Assembly (NCBI GenBank): GCA_946811185.2 | Contig: OX328098.1 | Span: forward strand, 22,143,084-22,207,083 | From: Hippopus hippopus | Lineage: Eukaryota > Mollusca > Bivalvia > Cardiida > Cardiidae | Length of the DNA: 64,000 bases | Reading direction: 5' to 3' | Part shown: piece after piece, positions 52,423-63,822 of the stretch | Layout: each line of letters opens with the position of its first letter | Position numbering within the stretch: position 1 is the first letter of the stretch | Translations under genes and position numbers: made by a program | Notes under the pieces: model-generated | What the model saw: only the letters and a program-made list of their open reading frames with translations | Databases searched by the model: none | What the model was told of the DNA's origin: nothing

Positions 52423-53371
52423 AAATTATCTAAATTTGAAGGTAATACACTTCCTTCTGATTGGCAAATGGTTCAGAAATTATGTTACTTTCACATTCAG
52501 AAAATTCTTGAGAATTAGACTAAAATTGGTCTTAAGAATGGTTCGTGAATACAGTTTAAAAAATAAGGCAATGAGTAGTATTGGGACCTCCTTGCGTGTA
52601 AACAAAGATGACGTTGCACGATGTCATCGGCCGCCATTTTGATATTGTTTTTAGAAATTCATTTAAAGACAAAGAAACAGCTGTTAAAGTGACAAGAGGC
52701 AATCTAGTGACCCGTGTTCACGCTGGCTGCTATCTTGTCTTCCATTTTAATGACGGGCCTGTACCAGAATTGTTCTTTTAATTGTAAAGATATACTATTT
52801 CGGAAATGAAGTGTATTGCCATGACAAGTAGAACTAATTCCATTTTCACAGGCCATTTGTTTGTGAAGATCATTGCATTCCGTACTGATTGACACCTAAC
52901 GTGTACGTCTTAAAACATGGTTAACAGTTAAAAAGATTCGGTCCTTATAGGAATGGTCTAAACCATACTGTGGAGAACGCTTTTGCAAGCTATGAAAAGG
53001 ATATTTTAATGTGTTTTAGGGCAGGAAGATGGCACGTGTTTACAAAATTAAGATAGTGCTAGACATTTTTTTTAATCGCTCTGAATGCTTTTGGTGGTAG
53101 ACTTACTAATTAGGACAGAAAGTATTACGTGAAGGTTCTCGAAAAGATGAATATTGTCAGCAATGTAAATGTTCCAAAAATGCCCCATTTACTGGAAGTT
53201 CAACAACAGTTTTATCAATTTTTTTTTGCAAAAAGCATCGAGAATAAAACAATACATTTTATCATTTGGGACATATCTGTATTTTTTTTTTTTAATTGAA
53301 AAAGATAAACTGAACAATCTGTAAGCCGGATTTTAATAAGGTCCCTGTTTTCTTTACATCGCATCACATAC

Positions 53372-53435
53372 CTTCACTAATGCTGGAGTTCACAGATGCA
53401 ACCTCTCTTGCATTGACAGTGATAGCGGTTGTATC
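53372..53435 (-). CDS. Cadherin-like gene, short exon
   Basis: Seen: acceptor ATTCATTTGTAG, then DTTAITVNAREVASVNSS and ISE, ending GAAG|GTATGT, 64 nt, phase 0 to 1. The opening fits the last strand of a cadherin repeat (alternating hydrophobics before the calcium-binding linker). It follows in frame from the exon at 56523-56648. The usual DxNDN linker is absent, so this repeat end is atypical or the exon is the start of a divergent membrane-proximal part. Moderate confidence. Confidence 0.55.
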
Positions 53436-53974
53436 CTACAAATGAATATAACTAAAAGCTTGTCCTTCCGTACGCCACGATAGATTGATTTTGCTGAAAT
53501 TGTAGGTCATATCAGCCTGAATATTTAGTTCGTCTGAAACTTTAAACACTCAAAGCTTCTACATTACTGGTGTTAGTCATATAATGCAATGGAATTACTT
53601 GAAATCATACCTTGAGATGACCAATAGAATTAATACAATAATGTAAATACCAGCGGGCTAGGGATTGAAACCTTTGGTATCGTTGATAGATTAACAATGT
53701 GCAAGCAGGAGATATCAACATCGGACAGAATAGAAAGTGTATTCTGATTTTGGATATAAACTCAACTGTCAGATGTACTCCAACAGAGGTGAAAGGACTT
53801 TGAAAAAATATAGGTTGATAAATTTTAACAACCGAATATATCTATTCAATTCATTTAGCTTCCTCATGAATAAAGGCGTCGTTAAACTCGGAATTGTGGA
53901 AGGTTTGTGGATTCAACCGATCTGAAAGGGCTCATTGATACATTGACTTAGTTAAAAAAAGGACGCGATTTGTT

Positions 53975-54100
53975 TTTGACGAAGAACACATTGTGGAAAA
54001 AGGAGAAAATGCTGATTACCTGCATTTTCTCCTTTTCCCACGATGTTTTCAAAAGCCTCTTTCCCCAGGGCCGCTAAAACCCGGGATTGTGTGAAGAGCA
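53975..54100. mobile_element. Family A MITE, 5' truncated
   Basis: ACACATTGTGGAAAAAGGAG, hairpin with GATTACCTGC centre and the CAGGGCCGCTAAAACCCGGG right arm. Confidence 0.7.
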
Positions 54101-54762
54101 TTTATTTAAATAACTTTGATCCCGGCTGACGACGTGCAACGTGGGAATTCTCTTTTGGAAGGCACTACAGAGCCAAAACTATATATACACTAGTGGGACA
54201 TAAAAAAAGCCATGATAAAGTAAGATGTCAGTTTGATTCGAATATAGTCCTCATAAAAGTAGCTTAAAGCACAGTTAACGACGTATATGACAAATTTTTC
54301 TAACGGCCAGATTTTTTAAAAACTTTGCACATACATAGCTCATCATGTCTCTAGGAAATTACAGTAAAAAAGATGTGGGTCACCGTGCTCGTTTCTGAGA
54401 AATTTGCCTTTGAAAAGGGTATATACAAATAATATCATTTTAATGGAAATTCATATATTTTTGCACAAAAAAATATATAAAAGCCTAGTTTTGAGCATGG
54501 TAAATGTACAAATATGCATGTTATATATAGACCAATGTGTTAAAAAGGGAGATAATTTGATCGAATTAAGGGTTAGTCTTAAAAAAATACATACTTTCTA
54601 ACGGACAGATTTTTCTTAAACTTTCCACACTTATAGTATTTACAATTCTAAACAATAACAAAAAATAAAAATGGCACTATCCGTGCTTATTTCGTCAGAA
54701 AACAAGGTTGAAGGTCACAGTGTAAGTTATTTTTTCAAGGAAAAAACCAGGATAAAAGCTCA

Positions 54763-54838
54763 GCAGACATTGTGGGAAAAGGAGAAATTGCTCATTGGGA
54801 GCGATTTCTCCTTTTTCCAACAATAATTTTCAAAGTGA
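54763..54838. mobile_element. Family A hairpin core only
   Basis: CATTGTGGGAAAAGGAGAAA with TTTCTCCTTTTTCCAACAAT; the centre is changed to TTGCTCATTGGGAGCGA. No flanking arms. Confidence 0.6.
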
Positions 54839-55249
54839 AAACAGTTATTCTTCCACAACTTTAAATTTCCTGCCTTTGTTCCCTTGTTTGGTGTGTAACG
54901 CCGTGTCAGCAGCATTTTAATTACTAGTATTTCACTGTGACAGTTCATAGATCCATTTTTTCTCTTCACCAATATTATCCGAAGAAAGTGCTGCTTGTTT
55001 CATTGCATCAGTAGTATTACCATTATGTGCAAAAAATACATAGGTGCTCTTTTGATTCAATATCCACGACAAAAATTCATGCGCGAACATTTGTCATATA
55101 CGTCGTTAAAACAAACTGACCTGAAATGGAACATCAGTTAACAATGGCGGCTAGTTTTGTACGCCAACTACTCCTATAAACAGTGATGTAGTCGATGTCA
55201 AACTAGGCGTTCCTTGGTCCTGAAAAACATCCTCTTTTATAGAATTTAA

Positions 55250-55514
55250 CCATGCTCTGTGAAAACGGGGTTTGATAGATCTGCAAAAATAATCGACCCA
55301 AGTCAGCCTGCACTGTCCGCGCAGGCTGACCTGGGCCGAAACCTTTTGCTTTTGCTATTGGTCATTTTTTTTGCATGTCGAGGGACCATTCTACCTAATG
55401 ATTCAGGCGGGTGTTAGACAAAATGGTTTCTATGGATCCATGGTTAATAATGACTTGCTAGGTATAATGTATCACGGAGATGCATTAAACCCTCTTTCAC
55501 CAGAGCATGGCTCA
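55250..55514. mobile_element. Family C MITE
   Basis: CCATGCTCTGTGAAAACGGG to CACCAGAGCATGGCTC. Hairpin CCCAAGTCAGCCTGCACTGT / CGCGCAGGCTGACCTGGG. Confidence 0.8.
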
Positions 55515-55639
55515 ATTATTATCTCCTTTTGTTCTGACAAAAATGTTGCTGTTAATGTTGATCAAGAATAAACGTTTGAAATAGTCCGACATGAATTGAA
55601 GATAAACAATGAGAGAGAACCAAAAAGTTAGAAATAAAC

Positions 55640-55715
55640 ATTTGAAAGCATTTACAGACGACAAATTAAATTGTGGCTCTATTGATAGGATTTGTCTTTG
55701 AAATAGTAGAAAGCA
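55640..55715 (-). mobile_element. Family A fragment
   Basis: TTTGAAAGCATTTACAGACG, GACAAATTAAATTGTGGCTC and TTTGTCTTTGAAATAGTAGA only. Confidence 0.65.
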
Positions 55716-55956
55716 TCATGGCTACATACCCGTTATAATTCACATTTCTATTGATGCAGAAAAAATACCGCTGAATATTGACTTCATCAGCCGAGAAGGG
55801 ATAGATAAGCGAAGCGAAATGACTCCCATAGCTAGGAAACTTGATAATTGTGTCACACCAGGAGCGGTGACACAATATTTATATTCGCTGCCGAATTATG
55901 CCTGTGTTTCTACGTGACAGGTGTCTGCCATTTTTGTGTTGGAGTCAAAATATTTG

Positions 55957-56166
55957 AGCCATGCACCCGCAAAAAGTAACTACCCATGTAGTTAGGCTGA
56001 TACGGTTTGAAACTTTTTGCTACTGGTCAATTTCCTGCATGTAAAAGTAGTAGTCTATTTCATGATTTAGTTCGTTGTTAGGCAAGATGGGTTTTATTGA
56101 CCTATAATCATGTGATGTCTTGCTTGGTACAATGCATTTCGGAGATGCATTAAACCAACTTTTGCC
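55957..56166. mobile_element. Family C MITE, deleted left third
   Basis: GAGCCATGCACCCGCAAAAA skips the usual CTGTGAAAAGG segment. The rest runs through ATCATGTGATGTCTTGCTTG to GGAGATGCATTAAACC. Confidence 0.7.
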
Positions 56167-56522
56167 ATTTAAACAAAAGTTAACAGGCAGGAAATAGAAA
56201 TACGCAAGATCTAGTCAAGGAGTGCAATATTCCTGAGCGATCCATTGTTAGTTATTCTTGCGAAATAATATTAGGTCCGATGGTACATCATTAAATATGC
56301 AGAAAGTCATGTGCTTTCCTTTTTTTAATTAACTCACGTATAATTTTTGATTAAGTCACATGACTGAATTCATCCATGTAAAACAAAGAAATTGTAAATA
56401 TCTATAATTAGATTAAATTTGCCACCTGATAACACATGAAGGGCAGTTTTCGGCAATTTTCATCCGGGCTGTAAAGCTTTTTGGTCTTACAATTGTCTTG
56501 TAAATGACTTTGATTTTCTTAC

Positions 56523-56648
56523 CTTAGCAAAAACCATAAACTGGTAGATAGAATATTTGGTATAATCCAGTTGTTTTTTCAAGGTGACTTGTCCGGTTAG
56601 CGCGTCGATTTCGAATGTTGCAAACCAATCTACAGCAATTGCATGATC
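56523..56648 (-). CDS. Cadherin repeat exon, central part
   Basis: Seen: acceptor GTATAACTTTTGCAG, then 42 codons. They include FEIDALTGQVTLKKQLDY and the following QFMVFAK, ending AAG|GTAAGA, a consensus donor, phase 0 on both sides. FxIDxxTGxVxLxxxLDYExxxxYxxxVxA is the cadherin repeat signature. Family knowledge: cadherins are calcium-dependent adhesion proteins at the cell surface. Splices in frame to 53372-53435. Subfamily cannot be told from this piece. Confidence 0.85.
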
Positions 56649-56937
56649 CTGCAAAAGTTATACACCAACCCATCATCATCATCATCACCATCACGGCTAC
56701 ATCATTATTGTCTTGATCGTCAACAACATAAAAGAATCTAACAAAAACAATAATAAAACTCTCCTCTTTCTCCTTTTCGTGGTTGTCACTGCTTTTATTG
56801 TAATTATATTTAATGTCTGTTAGCCTCCCCTCTTTTTTGTCTGTCTCTATGTGTAAATGAATCTATCTCCCCCTCTCATTTCTTTCTAACCTCCAATCTT
56901 TATACTGGAAGGGTTTCTGTGTGGCCCGGTGGTGAAG

Positions 56938-57672
56938 ATATAGAGGATGATTGTTTTTTCAGTGAAAGATATTTGTTTTTTTTTTTCGGCTGCGCCACTC
57001 GTGAAAATATCACCGATGATGTTCACTCGAAAGAATAAATTTCGAACTTTCACCGCAAAAAAACCCCGAAATGTTCTATCTATTTTATGCTTCTTGCCCC
57101 TTTTTTGTTGGAACTTTAATCAAAATCTTCTATAGTTGTTTTCCGTAATTGCCCCTGGCGTATCCCCCACGTAAGACCGTATTACAGTGAAAATGTAACA
57201 AAGAAATCAATTCGCTGGTATAGAACAGAACTATGATCGTATTGCGTTTTAATTAGTTCGAGAGAATATTAAGTTCAGTGAATTATTTTTAAAAAATCGA
57301 TTTTAAAATTAACGTTTTTGATCTTTAATCTTCTGATTGCCAAATATATCCTTCCATTTTAGTGTCATTGGTGCCCGCCATTTATTTACATTCGAAGTGA
57401 CACAACAAATCAACAAAATTCATAAACCTGAAATTAAAAGGATTGACAAACATTTGGAAAAGGTGGGAATTTTTTAGATTACTAGATTTAATTACTGTCT
57501 GAAATAGATATGATGCTTTTCAAAGGGCGAAGTTATAAACATGATGCAAGAATCTAAATAGTTCCATACCATAGTGTTATAAAATCGGCAAATTTCACCG
57601 GCAGAAACGGTGAAATTATCGAACCGTAATCCACCGTTATTCCCCTATAAACAACCGAAAGGCATTAAGTAA
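56938..57672. mobile_element. Family G element, diverged
   Basis: ATAGAGGATGATTGTTTTTT, TCGTGAAAATATCACCGATG, GATGTTCACTCGAAAG, GCGTATCCCCCACG and CCACCGTTATTCCCCTATAA match 49441-49990 in order. The head palindrome is partly deleted. Confidence 0.55.
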
Positions 57673-57865
57673 ACAGGATTTGCAGCCTGGTTCCGACCCT
57701 TACTTGAAACGGCGAGTTTTTAACAGGACATATCTTGGGCGACACGCTTCAGAACCTTTGCCAAGAATTTATGGAATCCAGGAGACAAATAAGCTGTCTC
57801 CGAGGTATGACCAAAATGTCTCGGAGAGAGACTTATAAACCACACAATTAATCATTCATTGTTTC
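57673..57865 (+). repeat. SINE type 1, diverged
   Basis: CTTGGGCGACACGCTTCAGA, ATAAGCTGTCTCCGAGGTAT and CACAATTAATCATTCATTG keep the body and tail order of type 1. Confidence 0.45.
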
Positions 57866-57979
57866 TCTCTCTCCGTCTCTCTCTCGTGAAAATATAGCTC
57901 ATACCTGGGTTTCAGGCTGAAACAGAGAGAGAATAAAGATTCTGTTATCAAATAGCCAGTCTTCGTAAAAGAAAACACT

Positions 57980-58137
57980 TTTAACCCTGTACCAAACAAT
58001 TCCGAGTTTTAACGACCGTTCATAAAGCAGCCTGTTGAAAACATTGTAGAAAAAAGGGAAACTGCTGGTAACCATTATTTTCTCCTTTTCCCACAATTTT
58101 TTCTATCCTATAAAAGACAAATTCCATTATTTTGTTA
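57980..58137 (+). mobile_element. Family A MITE, 3' truncated
   Basis: TTAACCCTGTACCAAACAAT, hairpin AACTGCTGGTAACCATTATT and AAAGACAAATTCCATTATTT, then unrelated sequence. Confidence 0.72.
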
Positions 58138-58427
58138 AAATATTGTTTTGTTAACAATTCGTTCACCATTCTTTATGTAGGTCATGTCGGCCAGTACATC
58201 AGTGTCTGCGCTCGCAGAGGCTTTTTAAAATGTGAAACACTAATAAAATTTTCCAAACCACCGATTTCTTTTCAATATTACGAAGACAACACGATATTCA
58301 GCGTAGAAAAACTTCAAAGGACGTCCAACTCACAACTCCTGTATTGCTAGCCATGTGTGAACATCAGAGAACACGTGGAGTTTGACTAATTTCGCCTCCT
58401 TTAGCCTAATGTATAAGACAAGGTATG
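58138..58427. other. Unassigned stretch with a 72-codon plus-strand ORF
   Basis: The ORF 58132-58350 starts inside a MITE arm and shows no domain. Minus-strand frames are interrupted. Could be intron of the cadherin gene. Confidence 0.3.
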
Positions 58428-58740
58428 CCGAGCCCTGTAGCACAGTCGATAGCATTTAAGACTTGAGGACAGGGCGTTGCTGATTCGAATCCCTGGCTCG
58501 GTGAATTTCTTTCCTAGAATTGATGACAGTCATTGTGACAGGATTCATTCCTCTCTCATTGCTGATCATTGTTTCGACGTTGGTTACGTGGGAAAGCAGC
58601 CAGTGGTTTGGGAATAATGTTGTGCGAATTGCTGGTAAAAGAAACTACAGGAAAGCATGGATAGGCGTACTGGACTCTGCGATGTAAGTGAAATAGTGTT
58701 GACGAAGTCGTTAAAGACTTTACATATATCACCAATCGAA
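58428..58740 (+). repeat. SINE type 2, full length
   Basis: Head CTGTAGCACAGTCGATAGCA, B box GATTCGAATCCC. Body GAATTGATGACAGTCATTG, GTGGGAAAGCAGCCAGTGG. Tail AGTGAAATAGTGTTGACGAA and ATATCACCAATC. Confidence 0.8.
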
Positions 58741-59140
58741 AAAAACACCAGGTATCTAACTGTAGTACCTGTCGCACATAGCCTATTAGTTTTTAGTATT
58801 TTCCACACATTTCTATAGTAGGATTGAAATAGATGTTAATTTTATCGTGGTCTGTGGTTATAATATACCTTCGATCTAATACTAGTACATAGAATGGAAC
58901 GAATGGATAAATATTAAGCAAGTAATGACGGTCGAAACTTTTGAAATCGATAAATTTTTCTCTTCCCACCGTGAGATTTAAATTTTATTACCGCAGTGAA
59001 TATAATGAACGAACCTTTTTGGTCAGTGAAATTAAGTTATCAGCTTTGAAATAACACGGCGATGCTGAAAACACTTTTAACCAATCAATTTTTTCCAGTA
59101 CGCCATACCGGGCCTGGGCATGTTATCTAATGCAAACGAG

Positions 59141-59370
59141 TAATGCTCTGTAAAAAAATTTAATTAATCAGCCAAAAAAATCGACCAACGTTAGCTTCCA
59201 CAGTCCCCGCAAGCTGAACTGGACCGAAATATTTTGCGATCGGTGAATTTGCTACATGTCAAAGGACTATTCTGCCTCATGACTCGGGCTAATTTAAGGG
59301 GAAAAAATCTATAGTTTGCTACAACCTGCGTGGTATAATGCATTACGGAGAAGATCGACTTTTACACCAT
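59141..59370. mobile_element. Family C MITE, diverged
   Basis: TAATGCTCTGTAAAAAAATT, GTTAGCTTCCACAGTCCCCG, CATGTCAAAGGACTATTCTG and GGTATAATGCATTACGGAGA; it ends against the satellite. Confidence 0.65.
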
Positions 59371-61720
59371 TGCATTATACTTATTTCGAGTGAGTACCGT
59401 ATCGTGCCGTTGCATCGTACAAGTTCCTAATGAGTAACTTACATTATCATTGCATTATATATGTAGCAAGTCTGCAATGAGTAACCTGCTATTTGATTGC
59501 ATTATACAAATTTACAACGAAAAACGTCCAAAAACAGAACATTACATCAGCTTCTTATGAGTAACGTACTGTAATATTGCATTATACAAGTTTGTAATGA
59601 CTAACGTACTGTAACTTTGCATTGTACCAGTTTCCAGTGAGTAACGCACTGTTACGTTGCAGTATACCAGTTTCTAATGAATGACGTACCGTAACGTTGC
59701 ATTATACCAGATTCTAATGAGTAACATACCGTATTGTTGCATTATACAAGTTTGTATGGAGTGACGTAATGTTATCATTGTATCATATCAGTTTCTAATG
59801 AGAAACATACTATAACATTGAATTATACCAAATTCCAAAGAGTAACGTTGGGTAACGTTGTATGTACCAATTTTCAATGAGTGACTCACCGTAGCATTGC
59901 ATCATACCAGTTTTTAATGATTTACGTACCTTATTGTTGCAAAAAACATTTACAAATGTGTAACGTACTGTAACTTTTCATAATACTCTTCCAGTAGGTA
60001 ACGTACCCTAACGATGCATTATACCAGTTTCCAATTAGTAACATACCGCTTCGTTGCATTATTTCAGTTTTCAGTGAGTGAATTACCTGATTTTGCATTA
60101 TACCAGTTTCCAATTAGTAACATACTTTAACATTGCATTCATATTGTTTCTAATAAGTTATGTACCTGATTGTTGCATAATACCAGTTTCCAATGAGTAA
60201 CGTACCTTAACTTCGCCCAGTTCCTGTTTCTGTAATGTCTTGTTTCATTGTATTATTCCAGTTTCTCATGAGTAACGTACCTTATTGTTGCATAATATCA
60301 GTTTCTCACGAGTTATCTACAGTAACTTTACATTATACCACTGAGTAAGGTACCCTAAAGTTGCATTATTTATTTTCGAATGAAGAACATACCTTATTGT
60401 TGCATTATACCAAATTTCCAATGCGTAACGTACCATTAGGTTGTATAAAACCATTTTCCAATGAGTAACGTACTGTACCTTTTAATTATATCAGTTTCAA
60501 ATGAGCAAAGTATTGCATTATACAAGTTTCTAATAAGTATTGACAGTTTCGTTGCATTATTCCAGTTTCCAATGAGCAACGTACCTTATTGTTGCCCGAT
60601 ACCAGTTTCCAAAGAGTATTGCTCTGTAACTTTGCTTTATACCATTTTACAATTAGTAACCTACCGTAACGTTGCATTATACCAGTCTCCAATGAGTAAC
60701 ATACCTAACACAGTTGCAATGACGTACCGTTACTTTGGATTATACCTGTTTCTAATGAGTAACACATCATTTCGTTGCATTATTCTAGTTTCTAATGAGT
60801 AATGTACAGCTTCATTGCATTATTCCGGTTTCTGATGAGTAACGTACCTTATTGTTGCATAATACTCGTTTTCAATTAGTAACCTTACAGTGACTATGCA
60901 TTATACTAGTTTCCGATGGGCAAAGTACCATTTCAGTGCATTAAACCAATTTCTTATGAGTAACGTAACTTACTGCTGAATAATACCCGTTTTTAATGAG
61001 AAACGTACATTTACTTTGGATTATACCAATTTCTGATAAGCAATGTACCATTTTGTTGCATTAATCAAATTTCATATGATTTATGTACCTGACTGTTGCA
61101 CAATACCAATTTGATCAGAGTAACGTACCTTATTGATATATTATACCAGTTTCCAATGAGTTGTATATTATACCAGTTTCCAATGAGTTAAGTACCCTTG
61201 TGTTTCATTATAATCGTTTCCAACGTGTAACGGACCTTAACATTGCATTATACCAGTTTTAAATGAGTAGCGTACCTTTTTTTTTTTGCATAATACCAGT
61301 TTCCAATTAGTAACGTACCATGACTTTGCATTATTCTATTTTCCAATGAGTAACGTACGCTAACCTTGCATTATACCAGTTTCCAACGTGTAACGTTCCG
61401 TAACATTACATTCTACCAGTTTCAAATAAGTAACGTACCGGTCCGTTGCATCATTCCAGTTTCAAAGGAGTAAAGTATCTTACTGTTGCAGAAGACTACT
61501 TTCCAATTAGTGACGTACCCTAATGTTGCATTATACAATTTTTCAATGAATAGCGAACCTTATCGTTGCATTAAACTAATTTCTAATGAGTAATGTACCG
61601 TTATGTTGCATAAAACATTTTCCAATGAGTTACCTACAGTGTCTTTTCATTATACAATTTTCCAATGAGAAACGTACCGTAACATGACATTACACCAGTT
61701 TCTAATGAGTATTCACTCGT
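59371..61720. repeat. Satellite/minisatellite, about 40-bp unit, about 58 units
   Basis: A typical unit reads GTTGCATTATACCAGTTTCC then AATGAGTAACGTACCGTAAC, about 40 bp. Units differ by several substitutions and small indels. A variant with CCTTATTGTTGCATAATACC recurs at spacings of about three or multiples of three units in parts of the array. No coding function; the many short ORFs are repeats of the unit. It sits between cadherin exons. Confidence 0.9.
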
Positions 61721-62194
61721 TTGATTTCAAAGTTGTAAAGAATAACTTGATAAACGAGCACGAACTCAGTTGAGCATGGTTTTCACGTTTTATGAGCACG
61801 GGCACAGATGAGCACCGGAAATTGCCATTGCATGTTTTGCATTTAGACTTAATTCAAATGAGTACATGTACGTTATTGTATCATTTCATTGTACTTACCA
61901 CAAACGAGTATCTTACTGTACCATTGCTCCCGCTGTCGGGATCTGTGGCATGTATTTTGTTGTATGTTGTCAAACTCGAAAACAAAAGCTGCAAATGTAA
62001 ACTTTCGGAATAAAAGACAGACAATTTTTAGATAGAAAGGATTTTTTCAACAGTATGAAAACTGTTTTGGAAATAAATCAATTAGTGCAACACTGTCAAC
62101 TGTATGAGGTAAATGAGGCCACCTTCTTATGAGCAGTAATGAGCTAACAATAATGATGTTCTGACATGTTTTGTTTTTACGTAATGACTTATCA

Positions 62195-63020
62195 TACTCC
62201 CCACAACGAAGTGGAGGGGGTATACTGGAATCGCCATAGCTGTCTGTCCGTCTGTCCGTCCGTCCGTCGACACAAATTTGTCCGGCGAAATATTCCGACA
62301 GTTTTTCAGGTACTGAACTCAAATTTAAATACAGTGTTCCTATATATATGAAGTTGTGCAATTTTCATGACCCTGCTGCGATGTGTTGCAGAATTATCTC
62401 CCCTTGAACTTTGCAATTTTTGCTAAATTATATCGCTTAAATTCACAATTTGCCCAGTGTAGTACTCCTACAATTTTAATGTACAGAACATAATAATAAT
62501 AATGTGTTTCTTACTGTGAATTCCGTGTTTAATATAATCTGTCTGTCCGTCCGTCTGTCCGTAGACACAAATTTGTCCGCCGAAATACTCCAACAGTTTT
62601 TCAGGTACTGAACTCCAATTTACACATAATGTTCCTATATATATGAAGTTGTGCATGTGCAATTTTCATGATCCTGCTGCGATGTGTTTGCAGAATTATG
62701 TCCCGTTGAACTTTGCAATTTTTGCTAAATTATATAGCTTAAATTCACAATTTGTCCAGTGTAATACTCCTACAATTTTTAATGTTTTGTTTCCGCACTC
62801 TTAACTCAAAAGCTGTTTGACCTAGGACTGAAACTTTGTACAAGTGTTGCTCATGACCCAAGGAAGTGCCCTATTGTTTTTGGATCCCATGGATCAAAGG
62901 TCAAAGTCACAGGCGATCTTTGTTTCGAAAATCGTTTCTATTCTCTGATTGCGCTGCTTCAGTGACAAGGTGCTGGTGGGGGGGGGGGTATTTGTCCACT
63001 TTGCGACAGTTCTAGTTTCA
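62195..63020 (+). mobile_element. Hairpin-headed Helitron-like repeat with two 320-bp units
   Basis: Head CTCCCCACAACGAAGTGGAG with GGGGGTATACTGGAATC, TCCGTCTGTCCGTCCGTCC run, then a block duplicated with about 310-320 bp spacing: ACACAAATTTGTCCG, CAGTTTTTCAGGTACTGAAC and GACCCTGCTGCGATGTG. Final part GACCTAGGACTGAAACTTTG, a poly-G run and GCGACAGTTCTAGTTT. Same head and tail as 30337-30668. Confidence 0.65.
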
Positions 63021-63080
63021 TTTCATTTAGGATTTATTATTTTTCAGTGTAGTCTCTCAGTACACTATAGACGTTCATTG

Positions 63081-63320
63081 TTTAACTATTTACCAAACGA
63101 CGAAATTTTTGACATTTTCAAACTGTGACCATTTGCAGACGAAAAATTCAGCGTGGCTAAAGTAATGGTATCTGTTTTCAAAAGGATAGGAAACATTTCA
63201 GAAAAAGAAGAAAATGCTGGTCAATAGCTTTTTTTCTTTAAATATTTTCCACATCGTTTACAAATGCTTTCTTTTTTTTTGTATGGACGTTAAATCACGG
63301 GATTGTTTGTAAATGGTTAA
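63081..63320 (-). mobile_element. Family A MITE, diverged
   Basis: TTAACTATTTACCAAACGAC, CATTTGCAGACGAAAAATTC, AAAATGCTGGTCAATAGC and GGGATTGTTTGTAAATGGTTAA. Confidence 0.68.
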
Positions 63321-63686
63321 ACTTCTTCACTTTGTAAATTGTCTCTTCTTATGTTTATACACTTACCATTTCACAGAAAAGAGAAAGAAAGCATATAGAT
63401 GAAGGCATTGTCTTCTAAAACAAACTTGTTGCAGACGAACCTGAAAACACATATGTAAGACTAGAACATTCAACCTCAGACCATTAAATACAAGCATGCA
63501 GAAGAAAACCTTTAGGCAAAGAAGGAGATATTTCTTGTCTTGAGCAATCCCTTCTTTTCTCCGCAAACGTTATCAAACGTGTTTTGCTGGGAGATAAAAA
63601 TGTTGTATTTATACTATTGTAATAGGTTAAATACACCTTTGATTGTTTTGGTGAAGTTCACATCTAGCTAGAAGTTAGATAAATAC

Positions 63687-63776
63687 CTCCGATATATACC
63701 AAACGTATGGGGTATTTTGGAAAGTTGGCGCGTTGTCATTCACATCGTTAACGTAAATTGCCGTAGTTTTGATAAC
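63687..63776 (-). CDS. Cadherin repeat boundary exon
   Basis: Seen: acceptor TTTTCTACTTCAG, then 30 codons: VIKTTAIYVNDVNDNAPT, followed by FQNTPYVWYISE, ending GAG|GTATTT, phase 0 on both sides. VxVxDVNDNAPxF is the calcium-binding linker between consecutive cadherin repeats. The residues after it begin the next repeat (YxxxISE). It is the most upstream cadherin exon visible; the gene must extend beyond the right edge. The direct next exon may be missing between here and 56648, since the sequence linking the two parts of the repeat is not fully accounted for. Confidence 0.88.
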
Positions 63777-63822
63777 CTGAAGTAGAAAATAAATAATAAG
63801 TATTGTTTGATCAATACATTTT

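Noticed and set aside
58132..58350. 72-codon plus-strand ORF
   Set aside because: Starts inside a truncated MITE; I could not match the rest to a family. Left unassigned.
59931..60802. Repetitive ORFs on both strands
   Set aside because: Translations of the 40-bp satellite; interrupted by stops at random units.
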